NCBI GenBank assembly: GCA_964293305.1
Contig: CAXYYO010000030.1
Location: 1 to 38,882, forward strand
Direction: 5' to 3'
Length of the DNA stretch: 38,882 bases
From: CALAGJ01 sp964293305
GTDB lineage: Bacteria; Bacteroidota; Bacteroidia; Chitinophagales; Chitinophagaceae
Shown here: positions 1 to 8,159 of the stretch, piece after piece
How the letters are laid out: the number at the start of each line of letters is the position of its first letter
Numbering within the stretch: the stretch's first letter is position 1
The notes under the pieces: model-generated
What the model saw: only the letters and a program-made list of their open reading frames with translations
Database searches by the model: none
What the model was told of the DNA's origin: nothing
Program-made: the position numbers and the translations under genes

Positions 1-80
1 AACGGTCTTTTTTACCTTTGCCTTGTTCTACTTTTATCTGCTTACACTCTGAGTCAATGTCTTTCTGATTTTTGACATAG

Positions 81-117
81 ATTGCTTCTTCGTGCCTCCT
101 TGCAATGACGCAGTGGG
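81..117. repeat. Dispersed intergenic repeat of the GTCATTGCxAGG...GAAGCAAT type
   Basis: Read on the minus strand this segment runs from CCCACTGCGTCATTGCAAGG to a GAAGAAGCAAT end. It closely resembles the GTCATTGCGAGG/GAAGCAATC dispersed repeats found in intergenic DNA of many bacteria, Bacteroidota included. Only one copy was seen in this window, so the assignment rests on recall of the family rather than on repetition here. Confidence 0.45.
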
Positions 118-181
118 GTTGAGCTTCCTCCCAATAAAGTAGATTACTTCTTTTATTCGCTTTGATGGAGCGTGCATCATC

Positions 182-300
182 ATTGCCCGTAGGGCGAAAA
201 TATCTGAACAATTATTTAAGGGATTAATTGATTTACTTGATTTGGGTTTGCTTTGTTTGACTCGTAATAACTAAGGGCCAATCATAATTGCCCGTAGGGC
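182..300. repeat. Two copies of the palindromic 14-mer ATTGCCCGTAGGGC
   Basis: Identical copies lie at 182-195 and 287-300, 105 bp apart. Each contains the inverted repeat GCCC-GTA-GGGC and so could form a small 4-bp hairpin in RNA or serve as a protein site. The last bases of the window (about 38870-38882, GCCCCTGCGGG) have the same GCCC-N3-GGG layout with a different core. This looks like a short dispersed palindrome of the host genome; function unknown. Confidence 0.55.
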
Positions 301-378
301 TAATAAACAATATCAATTTCATAATCCATAAGATCTATAAAGAACAGATATTTGCATTAATATTTAAAACCTTGATGT

Positions 379-2094
379 ATGAAGCAAATTTCTACTTTTC
401 TGGTTGCATCCATATTTTTGATGCTACCCTCAGCCCGCACAAAGGCACAATGCACGGCAACTATTACTGGAGCAAATTGTATTCCCACTGTGCTTTCTGT
501 AAATCATAATGTAAGCAATGCAAATACCATAGAATGGTATAAAGATGGTGCTTTGTACCAAATACGTGGCAAGTACAATCCTGTAGCAGAAACCGTTTCA
601 TCCGGTTGGCCATTGGCAGAGCCGCAAGATATGTGCGGGGATAATTCGGGTAATTTATATGTGGTGGATGGTGTATCGAATAGTGTAGTAAAAATAGCTG
701 CCGGGAGCAGCACGGGTATAATAGTGGCAGGTGGTAATGGCAAGGGCTCTGCACTGAACCAATTTGCCTCACCACAAAGTGTGGCAGTGGATGCTGAGGG
801 CAATCTTTATGTGAGCGATGCCCTGATGAACAGGGTTACAAAATGGACTCCAGGATCCACAGAAGGAATAACCGTGGCTGGTAGTAATACTGGTGCATAT
901 GGCAGTGCAGCAAATTTATTATCGGCTCCTAAAAATATTTGTATTGATGCTGATGGCAATTTATTTATTGCAGATAGATTTAATCATCGCATACAGAAAT
1001 GGGCTCCGGGTGCATCTGTTGGCGTAACTGTGGCCGGTGGCAATGGTAATGGCATAGCCGAAAATCAAATATCTGAATCTATGGACGTGGGTGTAGACGC
1101 TATGGGAAATGTATATGTAGCAGACTACTTTAATAACCGTATTTCTAAATGGGCACCCGGTGCATCAACAGGGGTAACGGTGGCCGGTGGAGGCGGATCT
1201 GGCAATACGGCTAATAAATTTAATTTTACCACTGCGCTTCATGTAATGCCTAATGGAGATTTTTATGTGAGAGACCAGGCAAATTATCGTATTCAAAAAT
1301 ATACTCCCGGTGCCCTGTATGGTACAACAGTAGCCGGCGGTTTTGGATCTTCCAATACGCTTACTTGGGGTTTTGGATTGTATGTGGATGTCAATGAAAA
1401 TATTTTTGTACCAGCTTTATTTGATGACAAAGTTGATAAATACAGCACATCAGCAGTTTGTGATGTAAACTTGGATGTTTATCAAACGGGTAATTATACA
1501 GCTAAGCTGATAGGAGATTGTACGGCTGAATCTACAGTAAAAAATATGATTACTATACCGGAACGCCCATCTGCAATCAAAGGCCCATCCAATGTAACCG
1601 AAGGACAACAAGGTGTAATATATCGTGTGGAAAATATGCCTGGCTTGGTTTATACTTGGGCTGTGCCACAGGATGCAACAATAGCAAGGGGACAGGGAAA
1701 ATCTGCTATTAAAGTAAACTATACTTTCTCCAGTGGATATATAACAGTAATAGCTTCAAATGAATGTGGTCAATCTATATTGAGAAAGAAATTTATAACT
1801 TTATCAGCGCCATTGGCCATTGCAACAAAACAGGGAAATAAGGGATTGAGTATGTATCCAAATCCAGTAAAAAACATGACTACCATTCAGTTTGATATGA
1901 TAGAGGCTTCAAACTACAACATTCAAATATTTGATCTAAGTGGTCGTTTAATTCAATCAAATAGTGGTGTTGCTTTTTCGGGGGCCAATAAAGTACAACT
2001 GAATTTGAGTAATTTAGTACAAGGTAGTTATATCATTAAACTGATAAGTGCAGATAAGGTTAGTCTATTCACTCAAACATTTGTAAAAGAGTAG
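379..2094 (+). CDS. Exported NHL-repeat protein with T9SS type A sorting domain
   Basis: A 571-residue protein. The first 24 residues form a signal peptide ending in TKAQ. A short Cys-containing Ig-like stretch follows (about 25-70), then about six NHL-type beta-propeller repeats (about 80-365), each near 50 residues with the pattern D.xGN.YVAD..NNRI.KW.PG and a following TVAGG. A PKD/Ig-like segment comes next (about 395-480). The end, from about 490, is a type IX secretion sorting domain: it opens with MYPNPVKN, has IFDLSGR in the middle and closes with LISADKVSLFTQTFVKE. The protein is therefore expected to be carried across the outer membrane and kept on the surface or released. NHL propellers usually bind protein or glycan partners; no catalytic motif is visible, so the ligand is unknown. 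The ATG at 379 is supported by the signal peptide that follows directly. Confidence 0.9.
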   Translation: MKQISTFLVASIFLMLPSARTKAQCTATITGANCIPTVLSVNHNVSNANTIEWYKDGALYQIRGKYNPVAETVSSGWPLAEPQDMCGDNSGNLYVVDGVSNSVVKIAAGSSTGIIVAGGNGKGSALNQFASPQSVAVDAEGNLYVSDALMNRVTKWTPGSTEGITVAGSNTGAYGSAANLLSAPKNICIDADGNLFIADRFNHRIQKWAPGASVGVTVAGGNGNGIAENQISESMDVGVDAMGNVYVADYFNNRISKWAPGASTGVTVAGGGGSGNTANKFNFTTALHVMPNGDFYVRDQANYRIQKYTPGALYGTTVAGGFGSSNTLTWGFGLYVDVNENIFVPALFDDKVDKYSTSAVCDVNLDVYQTGNYTAKLIGDCTAESTVKNMITIPERPSAIKGPSNVTEGQQGVIYRVENMPGLVYTWAVPQDATIARGQGKSAIKVNYTFSSGYITVIASNECGQSILRKKFITLSAPLAIATKQGNKGLSMYPNPVKNMTTIQFDMIEASNYNIQIFDLSGRLIQSNSGVAFSGANKVQLNLSNLVQGSYIIKLISADKVSLFTQTFVKE

Positions 2095-2150
2095 GTTTTA
2101 TAATGGTAACTCAGATAATAGTTTATGCCATATTTATATAGGCAAATCGG

Positions 2151-2178
2151 AAAGAGGCTTTTTAAAGCCTCTTTTTAT
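2151..2178 (+). terminator. Rho-independent terminator after the NHL protein gene
   Basis: A perfect 11-bp inverted repeat, AAAGAGGCTTT and AAAGCCTCTTT with a TT loop at 2151-2174, is followed by TTATTTT. It sits 56 bases past the stop of the NHL gene and before the next gene, so it should separate the two transcripts. Confidence 0.85.
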
Positions 2179-2274
2179 TTTCTTGTTTATAGCTGCCGCT
2201 CATCATTGCATATGTCTATTCATATGTAGTTGTAAAGGTTTATCACAAATTTTTACATCTTTGCTCATCTTATT

Positions 2275-4560
2275 ATGTGTATAAATTTGGCAGATTTTTT
2301 AAAATCAAAATATCATCAACATTACAGTAAAAAGTTATGTTTAATTATTTGTAGCACACTATTCGTTTGCCATATGTATGCACAGGATGCTGACCCGTCA
2401 AGCTATCAGGAGCAATATCAACTACATATTAGCAAATCCAATGAAGTGATGAAAGTGGATGGACTTTTGGATGAAGGTGTGTGGAAAACGGCTGATTCCA
2501 CCAAATACTTCTGGTTGAAATTTCCAAGAGATGATGTATATGCTGATAGTAGTCTGAGTAGTGTAATAAAATTGACATACGATCAAGATTTTTTATATGT
2601 AGGCGCAGTACTTTTTGAGGAAGCACCATTTATAGGCGTATCACTAAAACGAGATAGTAGGATTAGAGAAAATGATGGTCTGGGTGTGGTGCTTGACCCT
2701 GTAAATAAAAAGACAAATGGATTTTATTTTTCGGTAACTGCATTCAATGTGCAGGCCGATGACCAACTTAGTGCAAGCAAAGGCGGAGATCTAGATTTTA
2801 GTTGGGACAATAAATGGTATAGTGCTACTAAACAGTATGCACATTTTTTTACGATTGAAATGGCTATTCCTTTCAAAACAATTAGGTATGATAAAAACAA
2901 TACAACATGGGGTATTAACTTTATACGTAGTTATAGAAAAGGGAATGAATTTCATACTTGGACACGCATACCGGTTAATTTTCCCGGTGTTGACTTAGGT
3001 TATTTGGGTGCTCTAAAATGGGATGCACCACCACCTTCAGCAGGGAGTAATATTGCCCTAATACCTTATATAACCGGACAGGCCGCACAGGATAAGGAAT
3101 CTGGGAAAAATACAATAGAAGGCAGTCCAAATGCAGGTTTTGACAGCAAGATTGCGCTTAATTCAAATCTGAATTTAGACCTCACAGTAAATCCAGACTT
3201 TTCACAAATAGAAGTGGATAGGCAGGTTACAAATCTTTCAAGATTCAGTATTTTTTTTCCTGAAAGACGAACCTTTTTTTTAGAGAATAATGATATCTTT
3301 TCAGCTTATGGCATTCCTCCCGTACAACCATTTTATAGCAGGCGTATTGGGCTAGATGATGATGGACAAAAAATTCCAATATTACTTGGAGCCCGTGTTA
3401 CGGGAAATCTCGCAGAGAAAACAAGGATTGGAATAATGAGTATGCAAACCGGAGAAAAGGGGGAAACTGCTTCGCAGAATTATTCTGCACTAAGCATACA
3501 TCAACAAGTGTTGAAAAGAAGTACAATCAAAGTATATGGCATAAGTAGACAGGCTTTTATGAATGAGGAGCAACTTGCCAAAGCTAGCCCTTTGGATAAG
3601 TACGGCAGAAATGCTGGCACCGAATTAAACTTTACTAGTGAAGATGGCAGCTGGAATGCATGGGGAGCAATACATAAAAGCTTTAAAAGTGGCATAGATA
3701 GTAAAAACAATTTCTGGAATACGGGTGTGGGATATGAGGGTAGAAATTTTTCAAGTCTAATAGATTATACAGACGTGGGCGTAAATTATTATGCTGATAT
3801 GGGATTTGTAAATCGGGTTGAAAACTATGATCAGGTAAGGGATACAATAATCAGAGTAGGATTCAAACATATTTTTAATGAACTTGAATATACATTCAGA
3901 CCTAAATCTGGCCCTCTGCAAACACATGGCATAAGTATTACAAATTATTTTGCATGGAATGCAGATAATAGCTTTAGTGAACGCAGCAATGAATTTGAAT
4001 ATTCATTTGGATTTAAAAACAGTAGTGAATTAGGTTTTAGTTATAGCAATCAGGAGCAGCAAATTCTTTTTCCCATAGGCTTTACAGATGAAGATCCTTT
4101 GCCGGCTGGCAGATATGAATTTAATCAATATGGTATAGGTTATGAAAGTGATTCACGAAAAAATATTTCTTGGTATGTGGAGGGGTTGGTAGGTGGGTTT
4201 TACAATGGAACATACCAGCAAATGAGTGCGGGTATTACACTGAGAAAACAACCCTGGCTTACTATTGATTTTAATGCGGAATATAACAGATTGAAATTTC
4301 CGGAGCCATTTGGAAGTACAGATTTATTCTTATTGGCACCGCGAATAGAAATCAATTTTAGTACTTCTATATTCTGGACAACATTTATACAATACAATAC
4401 ACAAAATAATAATTTCAATATCAACAGCAGGCTGCAATGGCGCTACAAACCTATGAGTGATTTATTTTTGGTTTATACAGACAACTATTTTGCTGATCCA
4501 TTTTTAAAAAGCCAAAATCGATCATTGGTATTTAAATTGAATTATTGGTTGAATATGTAA
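2275..4560 (+). CDS. DUF5916 outer-membrane protein with CBM9-like N-terminal domain
   Basis: A 761-residue exported protein. A hydrophobic signal segment (about 20-37) ends in MYAQ. Residues about 55-250 resemble a carbohydrate-binding family 9 domain (opening VDGLLDEGVW). Residues about 303-340 carry the DUF5916 signature NPDFSQIEVD followed by a FFPERRTFFLEN block; the rest is rich in alternating aromatic strands, as in an outer-membrane beta-barrel. The family is widespread in Bacteroidota, and its role is not established; binding or passage of glycans is a guess from the CBM9-like part. The ATG at 2275 is the only ATG ahead of the signal core, but it lies only 12 bases after a -7-like box (CAtcTTTG, 2256-2263), so the leader would be very short. 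It stands alone between a terminator and the sulfatase gene. Confidence 0.88.
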   Translation: MCINLADFLKSKYHQHYSKKLCLIICSTLFVCHMYAQDADPSSYQEQYQLHISKSNEVMKVDGLLDEGVWKTADSTKYFWLKFPRDDVYADSSLSSVIKLTYDQDFLYVGAVLFEEAPFIGVSLKRDSRIRENDGLGVVLDPVNKKTNGFYFSVTAFNVQADDQLSASKGGDLDFSWDNKWYSATKQYAHFFTIEMAIPFKTIRYDKNNTTWGINFIRSYRKGNEFHTWTRIPVNFPGVDLGYLGALKWDAPPPSAGSNIALIPYITGQAAQDKESGKNTIEGSPNAGFDSKIALNSNLNLDLTVNPDFSQIEVDRQVTNLSRFSIFFPERRTFFLENNDIFSAYGIPPVQPFYSRRIGLDDDGQKIPILLGARVTGNLAEKTRIGIMSMQTGEKGETASQNYSALSIHQQVLKRSTIKVYGISRQAFMNEEQLAKASPLDKYGRNAGTELNFTSEDGSWNAWGAIHKSFKSGIDSKNNFWNTGVGYEGRNFSSLIDYTDVGVNYYADMGFVNRVENYDQVRDTIIRVGFKHIFNELEYTFRPKSGPLQTHGISITNYFAWNADNSFSERSNEFEYSFGFKNSSELGFSYSNQEQQILFPIGFTDEDPLPAGRYEFNQYGIGYESDSRKNISWYVEGLVGGFYNGTYQQMSAGITLRKQPWLTIDFNAEYNRLKFPEPFGSTDLFLLAPRIEINFSTSIFWTTFIQYNTQNNNFNINSRLQWRYKPMSDLFLVYTDNYFADPFLKSQNRSLVFKLNYWLNM

Positions 4561-4823
4561 TAGGCCAGAAAATAGCTTTACTCCTTTGATATTGTAGCTC
4601 ATACATCATTTAATAAGCAATAATTTTACAGCTTTCTTCTATTTACATTGGCACTAATAAATTATTGATTCTTAGCATCCGAACTATACCCCAAATGCGG
4701 CAGCCGCGTATTGTTTAGTCAAAAACTAGCTTATTTCAAAAACAGCGGGGAACCATAAATAGTTGCAAAAAAACTTATCAAAAAAATAATCCCCTATAAT
4801 TGCATTATCAAAACACTTACTGT

Positions 4824-6722
4824 ATGAGGAAGTATTATACGCTAATCTTGACGATGTTTCTATCGAATGTCCTACTATCGCAATCTACCAAAAATGTAAT
4901 TTTTATAAGCGTAGATGACATGAGTATTGCATCTGACACTTATGGTAATACGGAAGTTCCCACTCCAAACATTACAAGACTAGCACAGCATGGCGTGTTA
5001 TTTACAAATGCATATTGTCAATTCACTTTATGTAGCCCAAGCCGCACATCTGTATTAAGCGGTAAACGTCCCGATGCCACCAATATTTTTGATAATTTAG
5101 TGGATATACGCACTACTCTCGGCGAAGACTATAAGTTCTTACCGGAATACTTTAATTCGTTTGGATATAGAACAGAAAACTATGGCAAAGTAGGCCCCTG
5201 TGAACATGAGCGTGAAATAAGTTGGGATTATAATTTTGACAACAATGGCTATGCTTATGAGGCACCACCAAATGCACCTTATTGGTGTATAGATACGGTA
5301 AATGCCAATGAGACAGAAACAAGGCCTGGACTTTCCACAACCGCAGTGATTAATAAGCTTATAGAAGGACCTCAGGAACCTTATTTTATTGGACTAGGGC
5401 TATCAACACATGCACCTTTTACACCAACATTAGATGCTTGGAACTTGATTGGAGATAGCAATGTATCCATACCCTTGCAGGTTGACATATATGGTGGATT
5501 TGATAATGTATTTGGTAATGGTTCTTCAAATATTTCATTTCCAAACACTCCAATTGATGACACTTTGGATATGCCGGCGCCGGCACGTACTTCTACACGT
5601 ATTTTTTCTGATGAGGAATCAAGAAATATCAAACATGCATTCTATGCTGAAGTAATACAAACAGATCAGCAGCTTGGTAGGCTCTTAGATGCCATGGATA
5701 GTTTAAATACCTGGGAAAATGCTATTGTTGTATTTTGGAGTGATCATGGATTGCACATGGGAGAGCATCAAGGTTTGTGGTTAAAACTTACCATTTTTGA
5801 AGAATGCCTTCGAGTTCCATTTATTATCTGTGCACCCGGTTATTCATCAGGAGTTTCTAATAGACCAGTGGAATTAGTAGATATTTTTCCTACACTAACC
5901 GAATTATGTAATATTCCACAAGCGGATAGCATGGAAGGGAGTAGTCTTGTACCACTATTAGAAAAACCAGATGCAATTTGGAAATCTGCAATTTTTTCAC
6001 AGATACTTCGCAAAAAAGGATATAACATTACTGGGCGTGCTGTCCGTACAGAGGGCTTTCATTATAACTTGTGGCCAGGAAATGGAGAGGAGTTGTTTGA
6101 TTTAACAAATGATCCTTTTGAATATACTAATCTTGCTACAAATCCTGTTTGGCAAGATACTTTGAATAAAATGCGCAATTTACAAGTAGGCGGATGGATA
6201 GCTGCAAAACCACCTGAGTATCAAAAAAGTACCTGGTTTAGAGATGCTGACAATGATGGTTTTGGTAATAAAACAGATTCAGTTATAAAATATTTTATGC
6301 CAACGGATTTTGCTGCTAACAATTCCGATTGCAATGATTCCAATAACCATATTTTCCCGGGTGCAAAAGAGAAAATGTGCAACGGGATTGATGACAACTG
6401 TAATGTACAGATTGATGAAAATAAAAAAGTGCCCATCATTTCAAAGATAGGCATATTAGATATTTGTCATACAGATTCTGTGTATCTTTTTACCACACAA
6501 TTTGGACGTTTTAAATATCAATGGTATAAAAATAATATTGTCATACCTGGAGCCACTTCATTTGGATATGTAGCTAAAGAAGCGGGATCTTATACTGTTG
6601 AAGTTACAGTTGCCAATTGTACTAGTCCGTCTTTGCCCACTGTGGTTATTAACTCATGCAACCGTTTTATTTCTGGTATAAAAAAAGAAATTAAATCATC
6701 ATTTATTAGTGGGAAAAAGTAG
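4824..6722 (+). CDS. Secreted sulfatase of the iduronate-2-sulfatase type
   Basis: A 632-residue protein from the ATG at 4824; a TTG 24 bases earlier is in frame but would add a non-signal extension. Residues 1-20 are a signal peptide ending in LLSQ. The alkaline-phosphatase-fold sulfatase domain follows: metal-binding DD at 31-32, the CSPSR signature at 70-74 whose Cys70 would become formylglycine, and SDHGLHMGEHQGLW with the C-terminal metal and sulfate ligands. Spacing and neighbouring residues (PTPNITRLAQHGVLFTNAYC) match the iduronate-2-sulfatase/choline-sulfatase branch. After the enzyme come a MopE-like metal-binding motif (DADNDGFG, then SDCND, IFPGAKE, CNGIDDNC) and an Ig-like domain. 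The protein ends in a Lys-rich tail without a recognisable T9SS sorting domain. It probably removes sulfate from glycans in the periplasm or outside; the substrate is unknown. Confidence 0.9.
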   Translation: MRKYYTLILTMFLSNVLLSQSTKNVIFISVDDMSIASDTYGNTEVPTPNITRLAQHGVLFTNAYCQFTLCSPSRTSVLSGKRPDATNIFDNLVDIRTTLGEDYKFLPEYFNSFGYRTENYGKVGPCEHEREISWDYNFDNNGYAYEAPPNAPYWCIDTVNANETETRPGLSTTAVINKLIEGPQEPYFIGLGLSTHAPFTPTLDAWNLIGDSNVSIPLQVDIYGGFDNVFGNGSSNISFPNTPIDDTLDMPAPARTSTRIFSDEESRNIKHAFYAEVIQTDQQLGRLLDAMDSLNTWENAIVVFWSDHGLHMGEHQGLWLKLTIFEECLRVPFIICAPGYSSGVSNRPVELVDIFPTLTELCNIPQADSMEGSSLVPLLEKPDAIWKSAIFSQILRKKGYNITGRAVRTEGFHYNLWPGNGEELFDLTNDPFEYTNLATNPVWQDTLNKMRNLQVGGWIAAKPPEYQKSTWFRDADNDGFGNKTDSVIKYFMPTDFAANNSDCNDSNNHIFPGAKEKMCNGIDDNCNVQIDENKKVPIISKIGILDICHTDSVYLFTTQFGRFKYQWYKNNIVIPGATSFGYVAKEAGSYTVEVTVANCTSPSLPTVVINSCNRFISGIKKEIKSSFISGKK

Positions 6723-6766
6723 GCGGCAATTACCTTAGATATTGTAGTATAGTTTGTGGTTGTAAC

Positions 6767-7489
6767 TCACTCATTGATGAAATTCTTTAGCAATAAAGTC
6801 CAATCATATTTTTTATAAATAATGTTTGGCTCAGCATACACAGGTAGCATATTATGTGCTTTCAAGAATTTTATTGTTCCTTTTTTACCACCAAAATCTC
6901 CTCTGAACCAACTGAATATTTTTGAGATGGTAACTGTATTTTTTAGTGAATCATACCCCACATCATGGTTTAAAAAATTCATTGTTGCCGCCTCTAATTG
7001 TGCATCAATTTTTGTATCACCGTAGAAAGCAATAGGCGGGCAACTAGTAGCACCACAATTTAATGCAAAATGAATGCGGGCATCTAAACTATCAATACGC
7101 CATTTTTTTTCAAATCCTGATACAAATGGTTTATTTAAATAACCTAGACTTAGTTTGATTTTTGATTTACGCAGCAATCCATGTTCTATCAAATCTAAGC
7201 TGATTTTCTGTCCTGCTACAAGAATCTTTTTCTGCGAAAAAAAATGATTACGATTTGTGTATGTTGTTTCATCGGCCGTTAGCAGAATTTGGGTATAGGC
7301 ATTATATACATTCAACCAAAACGCTTTTTTCTTACTATCATCAGTCAACATAGTATCCAAAGATTGATAGTTGTATTGATCAATCAAACTAATCATTGAA
7401 TCAGTTGGCTCATTCGTTTTTACAGCATAAAGTAATTGCTGTGCATACCTCTGTAAATCATTTGACGAAAACTGTGCAGATGCATTCAT
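6767..7489 (-). CDS. DUF547 family protein
   Basis: A 240-residue protein with the DUF547 hallmarks: KKAFWLNVYNAYT near residue 54 and HFALNCGATSCPPI in the middle. The conserved Cys residues hint at a papain/transglutaminase-like fold, but the family has no proven activity. Members in this phylum are usually exported. Here the only available ATG leaves just MNASAQ, which looks like the tail of a signal peptide whose hydrophobic core is missing; a stop (TAG) lies 15 bases upstream in this frame. The core is present one frame over (see findings), so a one-base indel in an A6 run is possible. Its stop is 45 bases from the convergent sulfatase gene, and it diverges from the NTF2-like gene. Confidence 0.8.
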   Translation of the reverse strand: MNASAQFSSNDLQRYAQQLLYAVKTNEPTDSMISLIDQYNYQSLDTMLTDDSKKKAFWLNVYNAYTQILLTADETTYTNRNHFFSQKKILVAGQKISLDLIEHGLLRKSKIKLSLGYLNKPFVSGFEKKWRIDSLDARIHFALNCGATSCPPIAFYGDTKIDAQLEAATMNFLNHDVGYDSLKNTVTISKIFSWFRGDFGGKKGTIKFLKAHNMLPVYAEPNIIYKKYDWTLLLKNFINE

Positions 7490-7633
7490 AGATAAAAAAT
7501 AAAACTATTGATAGATACAATAAAGAAGCCCCATAATACATAATTTTAAAATTACAAGTTGTAGCAATATTAAGGACTATTAAAAACTTACACACCGTCT
7601 ATCAAAAAAAATTTAATACCCTTTTTTAAAATA

Positions 7634-7641
7634 TATTTTTG
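7634..7641 (+). promoter_or_regulatory. Bacteroidota -7 box (TAttTTTG) before the NTF2-like gene
   Basis: TATTTTTG matches the TAnnTTTG -7 consensus and ends 15 bases before the ATG at 7657, giving a leader of about 8-10 bases. No clear -33 TTTG/TTG element is seen at the usual distance. Confidence 0.45.
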
Positions 7642-7656
7642 AAGCAATAGAAGTAC

Positions 7657-8109
7657 ATGATGAAAATAATTACCATAACAATGCTTGTTTTTTCTTCTCT
7701 GCATTTATCTGCACAAACTACAGAAGACAGTGTAAAAAAAGCAGTTGAACTTTTGTTTACAGCAATGCGTACAAGTGATACAACACTACTGCGCCAATGC
7801 TTCACGCCATCTGCAGTACTTCAAACAATTATAAAAAACAAGGTTGAACAAATAGAAGTGGTTAATGAAACAGTAGATGCATTTGCTACTTCAATAAGTT
7901 CTTACCTACCGGGAAGTTTAGATGAGCGCATCAGCATTGGCGCTATACATATTGATGGGCCTCTAGCTACAGTTTGGACTCCATATCAATTCTTTTTTAA
8001 TGGCAACTTTATACATTGTGGCGTTAACTCTTTTCAACTAGTAAGATTGGATGGTGTGTGGAAAATTCAATATATCATTGATACCCGTCGCAAATCAAAT
8101 TGTGAATGA
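7657..8109 (+). CDS. Exported NTF2-like (SnoaL/lumazine-binding-like) protein
   Basis: A 150-residue protein with a 20-residue signal peptide (MMKIITITMLVFSSLHLSAQ). The rest has the alpha+beta cone layout of the NTF2-like superfamily: a first helix (EDSVKKAVELLFTAM) with the usual drop into a TTLLRQCFTPSA turn, then strands ending in WTPYQFFFNG and an FQLVRLDGVWKIQYI strand near the end. The family includes enzymes and ligand-binding proteins; nothing here fixes a substrate. It has its own -7 box and is followed after 50 bases by a convergent gene. Confidence 0.78.
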   Translation: MMKIITITMLVFSSLHLSAQTTEDSVKKAVELLFTAMRTSDTTLLRQCFTPSAVLQTIIKNKVEQIEVVNETVDAFATSISSYLPGSLDERISIGAIHIDGPLATVWTPYQFFFNGNFIHCGVNSFQLVRLDGVWKIQYIIDTRRKSNCE

Positions 8110-8159
8110 CGTGCTCTAAACCATTTTGCGTAGCAATAAAATTCACTGCATCATCTGGT

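Larger units (their letters stand above)
1..378. other. Gene-free left edge of the window
   Basis: I see no gene that I can support here. The minus strand is open from about 120 to 1 and runs off the edge, so the end of a neighbouring gene cannot be excluded, but that frame passes through a dispersed repeat and shows no recognisable family. The stretch holds a GTCATTGC-type repeat (81-117) and two copies of a short palindrome (182-195, 287-300). A weak -7-like box GAtaTTTG at 347-354 lies 24 bases before the start of the first gene. Confidence 0.5.

Noticed and set aside
288..509. 73-residue open frame across the start of the NHL gene
   Set aside because: It overlaps the signal-peptide codons of the NHL protein in another frame and crosses a repeat; no family resemblance.
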